DNA of 64,000 nt, taken from the NCBI GenBank assembly GCA_949282265.1, contig CASDOZ010000002.1:124001-188000 (forward strand). The letters run 5' to 3'. The notes below the pieces were generated by a model. It saw only the letters and a program-made list of their open reading frames with translations, ran no database searches and was not told the DNA's origin. Positions 17,615 to 26,815 of this stretch are shown here, piece by piece (the stretch's first letter is position 1; each line of letters opens with the position of its first letter). The position numbers were made by a program, and so were the translations under genes. This stretch comes from an uncultured Bacteroidales bacterium. GTDB taxonomy: Bacteria > Bacteroidota > Bacteroidia > Bacteroidales > Paludibacteraceae.

Positions 17615-20068
17615 TTATTCGTAAGTTACTGCTTCAAACGAAACGATAAATTCTACACGACGGTTCTTGGCACGTCCGGCGGCTGTCTTGTTATCGGCAA
17701 CCGGCATGGTTTCACCGTAACCCTTAGCCGTCATGCGGTTTGCATCCACGCCTTCTTTTATCAGGAAGTCGCGTACCGCATTCGCACGTTTTTCCGACAG
17801 AGCCATATTCAAGTCATCATTACCCACATTGTCCGTATGACCTTGTATTTCTACCAGGTAAGTCGGATTTTCTATCAATACTTTGGCAATCTGTCTCAAA
17901 ATCGTGTAGGAAGAACGTTTGATCACGGCCTTGCCCGTTTCAAACTGGATGCCCTGCAATGCTTTTGTAAACAAGGTACGCACTTCTTTCTTCACTTCCG
18001 GACAACCATGATTTTCAACCGTACCCGGCGTCTTCGGACATTCATCCATATAATCTGGCACACCGTCACCATCCGTATCCAAGTCGCAACCGCAGTCATC
18101 TACGAAACGTACTGCTTCGGGCTTCGTGTCTGGACACTTATCCAAATAGTTTGGAACACCGTCATTATCATCATCTTTCGGGCAACCGAACTCATCAACC
18201 TGGCCATAGGCTTCTGCCGGCGTATCCGGACAACGGTCCATATAGTCTGGAACGCCATCACCATCCGTATCAAGCGGACAGCCCTTCTCATCTACCATTC
18301 CGTAAGCCTCACGCGGCGTATCAGGACATTCATCCAAATAATCAGGAACACCATCCTCGTCGGTATCAAGCGGGCAACCGAACTCGTCCACCAAACCATA
18401 GGCAGCCTCCGGCGTATCCGGGCAACGGTCCATGTAATCTGGGACGCCATCACCATCCGTATCAATCGGACAACCTTTTTCATCCACCATGCCGTAGGCT
18501 TCTGCCGGCGTATCTGGACATTCATCCAAATAATCTGGTACGCCGTCCTTATCCGTATCGACCGGGCAACCGACTTCGTCCACAATAACACCGCGCGGCG
18601 TTTCCGGACACAAGTCTTTCCTGTTCACAACACCGTCCCTGTCTTTATCATGCCCGAATACCAGACTGATACCGACTCCAAGGTTGACACCTTTTATTTT
18701 ATAAGGTATCGTTGGGCTCGCATTTTGCGATACCGCGGCATACGTAAACGGAATATAATCAGCCATAAACGTCAACTGCAACGGGCCGCCACGCAAACCG
18801 AGCGCAGCGCCAATCGAATTGAAACGGCCATTCACAAACGAATAGCTGGCAGCAAGGTTTACCCATTCGTAAGGACGGAAATTAGCTCCCAACGTAACTT
18901 CTTCGTACACTTTTTTGCGGGCAAAAGATGTCCGTGAATGAACGCCGACACCAACACGGTTATCCCAGAAATTGACTTCCGCACCGAAATTGAGTTTGGC
19001 TGTCGTCATCAACGTATAAGCATCATGACTTGTTTCGCCAACCGTGCTCGCCGATTTCAAACCGTTCACAATAAAATTGGTGACAGTGTCCATAAAATTC
19101 TGGGCGGTAACTTCGTCATACGAATATTCACCCACACCCGTATATGTGTAATCAATCTCGCCATTTACCGTGCTGACATTTTGCCGCCAACGGATAAATC
19201 CCAAATCGGTAACAGACAACGACAAGGTCAACATGTCAATTGGTTTATAAGTAGCACCCAAATCAATGGCACCTCCAAGACCGGCCGGTTTCACCCAATC
19301 CAGGACATTCGAACTCGGCGTGATAGAAAATTCATCGTTCAACACATCGTTCGGTATCGTAACCGGGGCTGCTATGCGAAGCGCACCAGTTCCCTGCAAA
19401 CGCCACAACTCATCTGTCGTCAAAACCGACAAGTCATCGAACTTGGCTGACATATTGGCTGAACCGTACAAAAACTTCAGTTTTCCACCAACAGCCCACT
19501 GATCGTTAATCAACCGCGAATATCCCAAGCCCAACTCGGTATAAACAGAAGCATCCATATTCAATTTTGTAAGATCGAATGCATTCTTGCTCATATCCGA
19601 CAAATCCATTCCATATAATCCGAAGCGGAACAAGTCTTGAGGCAATGCAACCGCACCTTCCATTTTTTCCGTCAAAGTTACATGCCAATAAGCCTTTTTC
19701 CAACGCCAACCAAAACTCAATAAATTAAGTTGTATATCTGTATTGACCGACATCGGATTTTTTATACGATCCAAAAAAGCCGCTTTGTCGCCATTCGGAT
19801 GTAAAAACGTAATAGTCTGGCCTGCCGCATCTTTGTATATCACGTCTTTCAAGGAAATGGAATTATTGCCTGCCCATAAACTTGTATATCCGATTATCGG
19901 CAAACTGATATATACATTGCTATAAGGCTGGTAAGCCGGATTCAAATAATGCCTCATGGGAGCATTATCCAGAAAATACAAAGTATTCACCTGCTGGGCG
20001 TTTACCAACACACATGTCATGGCACCCAACAATACTACTGCTACGAAATATCTTAATGTCGTTTTCAT
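17615..20068 (-). CDS. outer membrane protein: DUF5723-like barrel, thrombospondin type 3 repeats, OmpA C-terminal domain
   Basis: The 817-residue protein has a signal peptide ending LVNAQ. Residues 25-480 resemble DUF5723, predicted to be a beta-barrel. Seven Asp-rich calcium-binding thrombospondin type 3 repeats follow (about 485-700, core DTDGDGVPDYMD.CPDTP). The last 120 residues are an OmpA peptidoglycan-binding domain (IQFETGKAVIKRSS, IQGHTDNVGNDDLN, SEKRANAVRDFL). It should link the outer membrane to the cell wall, with the calcium-stiffened repeats as a spacer. Its gene starts 10 bases after the lipoprotein gene at 20079-21827, so the two probably work together. Confidence 0.88.
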   Translation of the reverse strand: MKTTLRYFVAVVLLGAMTCVLVNAQQVNTLYFLDNAPMRHYLNPAYQPYSNVYISLPIIGYTSLWAGNNSISLKDVIYKDAAGQTITFLHPNGDKAAFLDRIKNPMSVNTDIQLNLLSFGWRWKKAYWHVTLTEKMEGAVALPQDLFRFGLYGMDLSDMSKNAFDLTKLNMDASVYTELGLGYSRLINDQWAVGGKLKFLYGSANMSAKFDDLSVLTTDELWRLQGTGALRIAAPVTIPNDVLNDEFSITPSSNVLDWVKPAGLGGAIDLGATYKPIDMLTLSLSVTDLGFIRWRQNVSTVNGEIDYTYTGVGEYSYDEVTAQNFMDTVTNFIVNGLKSASTVGETSHDAYTLMTTAKLNFGAEVNFWDNRVGVGVHSRTSFARKKVYEEVTLGANFRPYEWVNLAASYSFVNGRFNSIGAALGLRGGPLQLTFMADYIPFTYAAVSQNASPTIPYKIKGVNLGVGISLVFGHDKDRDGVVNRKDLCPETPRGVIVDEVGCPVDTDKDGVPDYLDECPDTPAEAYGMVDEKGCPIDTDGDGVPDYMDRCPDTPEAAYGLVDEFGCPLDTDEDGVPDYLDECPDTPREAYGMVDEKGCPLDTDGDGVPDYMDRCPDTPAEAYGQVDEFGCPKDDDNDGVPNYLDKCPDTKPEAVRFVDDCGCDLDTDGDGVPDYMDECPKTPGTVENHGCPEVKKEVRTLFTKALQGIQFETGKAVIKRSSYTILRQIAKVLIENPTYLVEIQGHTDNVGNDDLNMALSEKRANAVRDFLIKEGVDANRMTAKGYGETMPVADNKTAAGRAKNRRVEFIVSFEAVTYE
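18020..18655 (-). repeat. coding tandem repeats, 96-bp units arranged as 192-bp pairs
   Basis: The thrombospondin-type repeats are near-regular 32-residue units. Units 2 and 4 share YLDECPDTP and MVDEKGCP, while units 3 and 5 share YMDRCPDTP and VDEFGCP. Pairs of units (64 residues, 192 bp) therefore look duplicated. Confidence 0.8.
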
Positions 20069-20078
20069 ATGTTTTTCC

Positions 20079-21827
20079 TTATTGGTTCGACTGTGAATTT
20101 AACGTTACTCCTGCTTGCGCCGACAAACCGACTTGGACAGACAAATAATTTTCCGGCGTAAGCGTGGCTGTTCCTTTATTCTTGCCCAACTCTGCCGTAT
20201 AAACAATATTTTTCAATCTATATAATTTGTCAAGCTCTGTGCTGGTTACAACAACCGAAAGCACATTTTGTGAAGGCTCAGTTACTATACCATTTTGTGT
20301 TGTACCTGCTGCAAACACAAACTTATCCGAACTTCCGGTTTCTGTTTGCACAACTTTCATTTCAAGGGCTTCTCCTGCCTCATCTAAAAAGACAAAACTA
20401 CCGCTTATTTCGAAAGGCAAACCATTCTTAACAACCAACTTCAACTGGACATTGTCCAACGACATATTGTTAGCCTCTAATATAGAATCAGAAATATTAA
20501 TATTCTCAATTGTATCACTATATGTTATGTATAAATCCGGATCAAAATCAAGAGGCAATACAACAGTAGCAGACAATTCAAACACAGCATCTTTCGGTAA
20601 GAAATATTGGGTATTTTTCCCTGTTCCCGTGCTAAAAAACAGCAAATCACGAGAGAAACATAATTTTTCCGGCAAAAATGCAAACAACTCATTTATATCA
20701 CCATCATCGGTATCAATGGTGTTCACCGTTTCTTTCAGTTCATATGGCGAAGCTGGACAAATTGTAATCGGCCATGACAACATTCCATTCTGGAAATTAA
20801 TGGACACAACATCGCCATCAGCGGAGAATGTCTTTACATCATACAGTCTCCATTCAACAGGAATACCTACATTAGTCCTATTTTTTAATTGTATGTAAGG
20901 ATTTTTGAACGGCAAACGTGTATCTTTAAATCTATTGAACAAATCTTCACCCATTTCCTTGGCAACAAAAAGCGTATCTGTGGTAGCCAAATCATCATTT
21001 GGACAGAACCAACCGTAAATCACACTGTAATCTATCAAATTAACTTTAAATGTATATGCAAAGCCTGCTTCCAAGTTTGTTATGGTTCTATCGCGCTTGG
21101 GCGTAATCACCAACCGGCAAGTTACGGTTATATTGTCATCCACACCATCAGACAATTTGTCTGTTTTCAACAAATTCAATGTGAAACGAGGTATCTCGAT
21201 CGGATGATCTGCGCCAAAGCGTTTATTCAACGCAACATCCACCGTATTGTCCGGGAAAAGGTTCTTGTCCAGATTTCTGAAATTATGTTCCGGCAAAATA
21301 ATCTGTACTTTTTCCAATTCATCACCGTATTGTATGTCCAAATCACCCATTAGGGAAAAATTGGAAGTAAAAAGCGCCTGTGTAATCACGACACTGTCGA
21401 TACGTTCGTAATTTTCAGGATCTTTATTTATGTCCATCAAATTCAGATTCATCGGAAATTCCAAGGTGTATGTCTGCCCAGCCTGCAACTCAATCGGGGA
21501 ACCTGCAATTTGCTCTGACAATTTAAAATCCTCGTTGGCGATATTTGTGTTTTCCGTAAACACAACTGTATGGTAATCAACAGCAAATGTATCCGAATAG
21601 CTCAATTCATAGATACCATTCTCATTGATGTTAAGATACTTGATTGTCGTATCGCCGATAAAATCACCCATCGTCGCACGGACAGTCCCCAAAGGCAGAG
21701 CCAATCCCAGATTAAGCTCCATTTCAGTCGAGACATTGCCTAAATCAACATCCGCCTTGCATGAAGCAAACATGAATACTCCAGCAAAAACGATGGTCAA
21801 ATAATAAATTAGAAAATGTTTTTTCAT
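20079..21827 (-). CDS. lipoprotein of unknown function, partner of the OmpA/TSP3 gene
   Basis: The 582-residue protein has a lipoprotein signal with lipobox MFASC (Cys23). I do not recognise a named domain. The mature part is acidic, rich in beta-type sequence and in Thr, Asn and Asp. It has a repeated style of phrases such as TYTLEFPMNLNL, PFEISGSFVFLDE and YLSVQVGLSAQAG. It lies 10 bases before the OmpA-family gene and shares its promoter, so it probably sits at the outer membrane in the same complex. The function is unknown. Confidence 0.7.
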   Translation of the reverse strand: MKKHFLIYYLTIVFAGVFMFASCKADVDLGNVSTEMELNLGLALPLGTVRATMGDFIGDTTIKYLNINENGIYELSYSDTFAVDYHTVVFTENTNIANEDFKLSEQIAGSPIELQAGQTYTLEFPMNLNLMDINKDPENYERIDSVVITQALFTSNFSLMGDLDIQYGDELEKVQIILPEHNFRNLDKNLFPDNTVDVALNKRFGADHPIEIPRFTLNLLKTDKLSDGVDDNITVTCRLVITPKRDRTITNLEAGFAYTFKVNLIDYSVIYGWFCPNDDLATTDTLFVAKEMGEDLFNRFKDTRLPFKNPYIQLKNRTNVGIPVEWRLYDVKTFSADGDVVSINFQNGMLSWPITICPASPYELKETVNTIDTDDGDINELFAFLPEKLCFSRDLLFFSTGTGKNTQYFLPKDAVFELSATVVLPLDFDPDLYITYSDTIENINISDSILEANNMSLDNVQLKLVVKNGLPFEISGSFVFLDEAGEALEMKVVQTETGSSDKFVFAAGTTQNGIVTEPSQNVLSVVVTSTELDKLYRLKNIVYTAELGKNKGTATLTPENYLSVQVGLSAQAGVTLNSQSNQ

Positions 21828-21857
21828 AATACAGATAATTTATGGATTTTAGGAGGA

Positions 21858-21865
21858 CAAAGATA
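21858..21865 (-). promoter_or_regulatory. -7 box of the lipoprotein/OmpA operon
   Basis: TATCTTTG on the minus strand, about 30 bases before the start codon. No clear -33 TTTG. Confidence 0.65.
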
Positions 21866-21952
21866 GTTTTTTTTTATTATAACCATAGCATTTCCTTTAT
21901 TTTTTGTATTCAAATACACAAAAAAAATTACTTTTTCCACAAAAAAGGCCTT

Positions 21953-23341
21953 TTATCCGACAAAAAACACTTTTTCTGTCGCCCGCGTAATTGCCGTATA
22001 ACACCAACGATAATAATCCAGCCCCAAAATGTCCTCGTTAGGCTGCCCTTGGTCAATAAAAACCCGCTTCCATTGCCCGCCTTGTGCCTTATGGCATGTA
22101 ACCGCATAAGCGAACCGCACTTGCAAAGCGTTGTAAAAAGGGCTGTCCATAATTGTTTTTACCATTTGCTTGCGGCTCTTGATTTCAGGATAATCCAACC
22201 CAATCCGTTGAAACAACAAATTGGCCAGTTCATAATTCTTTTCCGGCAGCTCCGTATAAAGGCTGTCCAACAGAACCATTGCATCTATTTCCCAATCATA
22301 ATCCATGGAGCGCAAGCTCAATTCGACAAAACGCATCCCGTACAACTCATGGTATTTCCGCACCCGCACGATTTCCAACATATCGCCATTGGCCAAAAAA
22401 TCAAGTCCTTCATACTGCTTTGTCCAAAAATAATTATTGCGCGTTACCATCAACATGTCGCCATTGCCCAGTTCATCATCTTTCCACAAAATGCGGGCAC
22501 GTATGCCTTGATTATACAAATTCGCCCGTTTGTTGGAACGCGTAACTACCAACGTATTTTCCGCCCCGACTTCATCATAAGCCCGCTGCAGTTCATCCAG
22601 CACATTTTCACCCGAAAGCAAGGTTACGTCATTAAATCCTTCCGTCCGGATTTCAGGAAAACGGGACACGTCATTATCCGCTATCTGCTGCCTCAATTGG
22701 GTCGCATTAAACAAAATTCCGCTTTCAAGCGCTTGTCTGGCCACTTGCGTCAGTTCAAATTCGATTACATTCAACCCATAGCTTTCCAAATATGCGGCAT
22801 CCAAAGCCGGACTGTGCACCTGCTTGACTGGCGGCAATTGGGCCGTATCTCCCAACAACAACAGCCAACAATTACGGCCGCTATACACGAAACGGACCAA
22901 ATCATCCAATAAGCGCCCTGTGCCGAAAGACATGTTGTCGCCTGTCTGGTTCGAGACCATCGATGCCTCGTCCACGATGAAAAGCGTGTCCGTATGCAAA
23001 TTATCGTTCAAACCGAATTGAGTTGAATCCAAAGCGCGTTGCCTGTAAATCTTTTTGTGAATAGTGTAAGCAGGAAAATTTGCGTAACTTGATAATACCT
23101 TGGCAGCACGACCCGTCGGAGCCAACAAAACCGTTTTTTGTTGCAACTCTTGCATGGCTTTGACCAAGGCTGCTACAATGCTGGTTTTTCCCGTTCCGGC
23201 ATATCCTTTCAGCAAAAACAACTTGGAAGCATCCTGCGCAAGCAAAAATACGCCCAACTTGCCGATTAATTGCCGTTGATCATCGTTCGGCACGAACGGC
23301 AGTTTAGCCACTATCCGGGAAACAAGAAATTGTTGAAGCAC
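21953..23341 (-). CDS. RecD/UvrD-like ATP-dependent DNA helicase
   Basis: The reading frame opens with a GTG at 23341; an in-frame stop lies just upstream, so this is the earliest start. The 462-residue protein has Walker A GYAGTGKTS (near 46), APTGRAAKVL (motif Ia), DEASM (Walker B), LLGDTAQLPPV (motif III) and, near the C-terminus, YAVTCHKAQGGQW (motif V of UvrD_C_2). This fits compact single-subunit RecD-type superfamily 1B helicases, which move 5' to 3'. It lacks the long N-terminal region of RecD2. A role in DNA repair is inferred from the family. Confidence 0.87.
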   Translation of the reverse strand: MLQQFLVSRIVAKLPFVPNDDQRQLIGKLGVFLLAQDASKLFLLKGYAGTGKTSIVAALVKAMQELQQKTVLLAPTGRAAKVLSSYANFPAYTIHKKIYRQRALDSTQFGLNDNLHTDTLFIVDEASMVSNQTGDNMSFGTGRLLDDLVRFVYSGRNCWLLLLGDTAQLPPVKQVHSPALDAAYLESYGLNVIEFELTQVARQALESGILFNATQLRQQIADNDVSRFPEIRTEGFNDVTLLSGENVLDELQRAYDEVGAENTLVVTRSNKRANLYNQGIRARILWKDDELGNGDMLMVTRNNYFWTKQYEGLDFLANGDMLEIVRVRKYHELYGMRFVELSLRSMDYDWEIDAMVLLDSLYTELPEKNYELANLLFQRIGLDYPEIKSRKQMVKTIMDSPFYNALQVRFAYAVTCHKAQGGQWKRVFIDQGQPNEDILGLDYYRWCYTAITRATEKVFFVG

Positions 23342-23372
23342 AGGGTTTTATTTTCTATCTCGTTTATACATG

Positions 23373-23380
23373 CAAAGATA
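23373..23380 (-). promoter_or_regulatory. -7 box of the helicase gene
   Basis: TATCTTTG on the minus strand, about 32 bases before the GTG start. The -33 region is poor. Confidence 0.55.
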
Positions 23381-23409
23381 TTTCCAAAAAAGGCATAAAT
23401 ACTGGTACA

Positions 23410-23446
23410 AAAAAAACAGCACGGACCTTTTGAACCCGTACTGCTT
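23410..23446 (-). terminator. intrinsic terminator of prfB
   Basis: On the minus strand AGCAGTACGG pairs with CCGTGCTGT, followed by eight T. Confidence 0.9.
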
Positions 23447-23460
23447 TTTTCATAATAACA

Positions 23461-24565
23461 TCATGCAAATTCCATCAAATACGCCTTGATGAACGCATCT
23501 ATGTCGCCATCCATCACGGCATTGACATTGGAAGTCTGGTAATTTGTCCGATGGTCTTTCACACGGCGGTCATCAAAAACATAACTCCGTATCTGCGACC
23601 CCCATTCGATTTTTTTCTTGCTGGCCTCTATGCGGGCTGTTTCCTGACGCCTTTTTTCAAGTTCCAGTTCATACAACTGCGAACGCAACAGGCGCAACGC
23701 ATTCTCACGGTTTTTAGGTTGGTCGCGCGTTTCCGTATTTTCTATCACGATTTCATCGGGTTGCCCCGTAACCGGATTCGTAAACTTATAATGCAACCTC
23801 ACGCCCGACTCCACTTTGTTCACGTTCTGCCCGCCGGCACCGCTGGAACGGAACGTATCCCAACTCAAATTTGCCGGATTGATTTCAATTTCAATCGTAT
23901 CATCCACCAATGGCACGACAAACACCGATGTGAAGGAAGTCATGCGCTTGCCCTGCGCGTTGAACGGGCTGACACGCACCAAACGGTGCACACCATTTTC
24001 GCTTTTCAGATAGCCGTAAGCCATATCACCCTCGACTTTTATCGTAGCGGTCTTTATTCCGGCCTCGTCACCTTCTTGATAGTTGGCAATCTCCCATTTG
24101 TAGCCTTTCCGTTCGCACCAACGTTGATACATACGGAATAACATCTCCGCCCAATCCTGTGCTTCCGTTCCACCGGCACCTGCCACAATTTTCAGCGCAG
24201 CGCCCAACTGGTCTTCCGGCTTGGAAAGCATATTTTTCATTTCCAACGCTTCCACTTCCTGCAAGGCCTGATTGTAAGCCGAATCGACTTCCTCCTCACT
24301 TACCGCTTCGTCCTTGTAAAAGTCATAAGCAAGTTGCAATTCATCCAATGCCGCGGCAACAGCCTCATAGCCGGTAATCCAATTTTTCAGTTCCTTCACT
24401 TTACGCATCTGTTTTTCCGCCGCCTTGGCATCATCCCAGAAACCCGGAGCATGGGTGCGTAATTCTTCTTCTTCTACTTGGATACGTTTCTGGTCGATGT
24501 CAAAGATACCTCCTCAACGCAGACCCGCGTTCCAACAAATTTTTAAGTTGGTCTATAGTTATCAT
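23461..24565 (-). CDS. prfB: peptide chain release factor 2, made by programmed +1 frameshift
   Basis: Translation starts at 24565 (MITIDQLKNLLERG). After 21 codons the frame meets UGA at 24502-24500 in the context AGGAGG-TAT-CTT-TGA-C, the classic autoregulatory slip site. A +1 shift on CTT continues as DIDQKRIQVEEE and runs to 23461, giving 367 residues, the normal RF2 length. The downstream frame contains the GGQ peptidyl-hydrolase motif in SSGAGGQNVNKVE and SPF in VRVSPFNAQ for stop-codon recognition. RF2 releases chains at UGA and UAA; when RF2 is scarce, slow UGA reading favours the shift. The frame from 24408 alone would lack the N-terminal helices. Confidence 0.95.
24493..24515 (-). 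promoter_or_regulatory. prfB +1 frameshift site
   Basis: On the minus strand AGGAGG, then TAT, then CTT-TGA-C. The internal Shine-Dalgarno-like AGGAGG sits three bases before the slippery CTT, as in E. coli prfB. The same bases spell TATCTTTG, identical to the phylum's -7 promoter box. Confidence 0.93.
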
Positions 24566-24619
24566 GTTTGCCAAATAAATTATTTCGGAAAAAATTATCC
24601 CACAAGTTTTTTACGGGTG

Positions 24620-24649
24620 CAAAATTACAAAAAATATGCTATCCGCAAA
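24620..24649 (-). promoter_or_regulatory. promoter of prfB
   Basis: On the minus strand, TTTG (24649-24646), 18 bases, then TAATTTTG (24627-24620). It is divergent from and adjacent to the rpsA promoter. Confidence 0.7.
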
Positions 24650-24650
24650 G

Positions 24651-24681
24651 TTGTCAAAATCAATTAATTTTTATATCTTTG
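24651..24681 (+). promoter_or_regulatory. promoter of rpsA
   Basis: TTG (24651-24653), 20 bases, then TATCTTTG (24674-24681). The leader of about 85 bases to the ATG at 24771 contains no obvious hairpin. Confidence 0.8.
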
Positions 24682-24770
24682 CGCCCGCTTTTTTGCAAAG
24701 CATGTAATTAACTCATTGTCTAACCCGCGGAACGCGAAAAACGTTCTGCATAAAATTCAAAATTCCTGTT

Positions 24771-26732
24771 ATGGAAGAAAACAAAGAAAACATCGTTGAA
24801 GATGTAAAAGCACCTGTTGAAGAAACAGTTGTACCTGAGCAAACCGCTCAAACCAATGCCGCGCCGGCTGAGTTCGACTGGGATGCCTATGAAAAAGGCG
24901 ACAACATCAGCGCACAGTCAAGAGAAGAACTCACCAAAAAGTATGACCAGACCTTAAACGCCATCAAGGACAAGGAAGTTGTTGAAGGCACTGTAATCTC
25001 CATCAACAAACGCGAAGTTGTTGTAAACGTTGGATACAAATCGGATGGTATCGTTCCGATGAGCGAATTCCGTTATAATCCCGACCTGAAAGTCGGCGAC
25101 AAGGTTGAAGTATATATCGAAAGCCAGGAAGACAAGAAAGGACAATTGATCCTGTCACACAAGCAAGCCCGCGCTTCTCGTTCATGGGACCGCGTAAACC
25201 AAGCTCTCGAAAACGAAGAAGTAGTAAAAGGATTTATCAAATGCCGCACCAAAGGCGGTATGATTGTCGATATATTCGGCATCGAAGCATTCTTGCCGGG
25301 TTCACAAATCGACGTAAAACCGATCCGCGACTACGATGTGTTTGTTGGCAAGACCATGGAGTTCCGCGTGGTGAAAATCAACCACGAATACCGGAATGTC
25401 GTTGTTTCGCACAAGGCTCTTATCGAAGCTGAAATCGAACAACAAAAACGCGAAATCATCAGCCGCCTGCAAAAAGGCCAGGTTTTGGAAGGAACCGTCA
25501 AGAACATTACTTCCTATGGCGTATTTATCGATTTGGGCGGCGTAGATGGCTTGATCCACATCACTGATTTGAGTTGGGGCCGCGTTTCGCATCCGGAAGA
25601 GATCGTGTCTTTGGATCAGAAACTGAATGTCGTTATCTTGGATTTCGACGACGAGAAGAAACGTATCGCATTGGGTCTGAAACAACTTTCCCCGCATCCT
25701 TGGGACGCTTTGGATCCAAACTTGGCTGTTGGCGACAAAATCAAAGGCAAAGTCGTTGTCATGGCCGATTACGGCGCATTCGTCGAAGTTGCTCCGGGCG
25801 TAGAGGGTTTGATCCATGTTTCCGAAATGAGCTGGAGCCAGCATTTGCGTTCCGCCCAAGATTTCCTGAAAGTTGGCGACGAAGTCGAAGCCGTTATCCT
25901 GACACTCGACCGCGAAGAACGCAAAATGTCATTGGGTATCAAGCAACTGAAACCAGATCCATGGGAAAATGTTGAAACCAAATATGCCGTTGGCACGAAA
26001 CATACGGCAAAAGTACGCAACTTCACCAACTTCGGCGTATTTGTTGAAATTGAAGAAGGCGTTGATGGTCTGATCCACATTTCCGACTTGAGTTGGACCA
26101 AGAAAATCAAACATCCGTCTGAATTTACTCAAATCGGTGCTGACATTGAGGTTCAAGTTCTGGAAATCGACAAAGAAAACCGCCGTTTGAGTTTAGGCCA
26201 CAAACAATTGGAAGAAAACCCGTGGGATGCTTTGGAAAGCACATTCGGTGTTGATACGGTACACGAAGGAACCATCGCTGAAATAAGCGACAAAGGCGCT
26301 GTTGTCGTATTGCCATACGGTGTTGAAGGCTTCTGCACAACCAAACATTTGGCCAAAGAAGATGGTACTCCTGCCAAAGTTGACGAGAAATTGCTCTTCA
26401 AAGTAATCGAGTTCAACAAAGACGCCAAACGCATTGCCCTTTCGCATGTACGCACATACGAAGAGAAAAATGCTGACAAGGCAGAAAGCAAGGAAAAAGG
26501 CCGCCGTGCCAAGAAAGAACCTGCCTTAGTACAGGCTCCGATGGAAAAAACCACGTTAGGCGACTTGGATGCACTGTCCAGCCTGAAAGAGCAAATGGAT
26601 GCTGCCGCTTTGGAAAAATTAGCCGCCAAGGAAGCTGCAAAGAAAGAAGAAGCAGCAGAAAAACCGGCTAAAAAGAAAGCTACCAAGAAAGCTGCAGAAG
26701 AAGAAAATGCAGAAGAAAAAACAGAAGCATAA
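24771..26732 (+). CDS. rpsA: 30S ribosomal protein S1
   Basis: The 653-residue protein contains six S1 (OB-fold) RNA-binding domains between about residues 65 and 570. The best preserved are domains 3-5, each with GVFI or GAFV and DGLIH or EGLIH motifs (for example [21 protein letters not shown]). Acidic residues dominate the first 40 positions. The C-terminal 70 residues are a Lys/Ala/Glu-rich tail that is longer than in E. coli S1 (557). S1 binds and unfolds mRNA at the 30S subunit. That role may matter here because nearly all starts lack Shine-Dalgarno sequences, though this link is inference. Confidence 0.97.
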   Translation: MEENKENIVEDVKAPVEETVVPEQTAQTNAAPAEFDWDAYEKGDNISAQSREELTKKYDQTLNAIKDKEVVEGTVISINKREVVVNVGYKSDGIVPMSEFRYNPDLKVGDKVEVYIESQEDKKGQLILSHKQARASRSWDRVNQALENEEVVKGFIKCRTKGGMIVDIFGIEAFLPGSQIDVKPIRDYDVFVGKTMEFRVVKINHEYRNVVVSHKALIEAEIEQQKREIISRLQKGQVLEGTVKNITSYGVFIDLGGVDGLIHITDLSWGRVSHPEEIVSLDQKLNVVILDFDDEKKRIALGLKQLSPHPWDALDPNLAVGDKIKGKVVVMADYGAFVEVAPGVEGLIHVSEMSWSQHLRSAQDFLKVGDEVEAVILTLDREERKMSLGIKQLKPDPWENVETKYAVGTKHTAKVRNFTNFGVFVEIEEGVDGLIHISDLSWTKKIKHPSEFTQIGADIEVQVLEIDKENRRLSLGHKQLEENPWDALESTFGVDTVHEGTIAEISDKGAVVVLPYGVEGFCTTKHLAKEDGTPAKVDEKLLFKVIEFNKDAKRIALSHVRTYEEKNADKAESKEKGRRAKKEPALVQAPMEKTTLGDLDALSSLKEQMDAAALEKLAAKEAAKKEEAAEKPAKKKATKKAAEEENAEEKTEA

Positions 26733-26751
26733 TTCTTCAACATAAATTGAA

Positions 26752-26789
26752 AACTCCTGAACCCACCAATGGATTCAGGAGTTTTTTTT
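26752..26789 (+). terminator. intrinsic terminator of rpsA
   Basis: AACTCCTGAA and TTCAGGAGTT form a perfect 10-bp stem, followed by eight T that run into the next -7 box. Confidence 0.92.
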
Positions 26790-26796
26790 ATTTTTG
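26789..26796 (+). promoter_or_regulatory. -7 box of the ABC ATPase gene
   Basis: TATTTTTG begins on the last T of the rpsA terminator and lies 20 bases before the ATG. The -33 region falls in the terminator stem and is not recognisable. Confidence 0.55.
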
Positions 26797-26815
26797 CAAC
26801 CAAATTGGAACCACC

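Noticed and set aside
23461-24408. A 315-residue RF2 starting at the ATG near 24408
   Set aside because: The missing N-terminal part is encoded upstream in another frame and joined by the clear +1 frameshift site.
24495-24502. TATCTTTG inside prfB as a promoter
   Set aside because: It is fixed by the frameshift signal (TAT CTT TGA) and has no -33 partner; transcription from it was not claimed.
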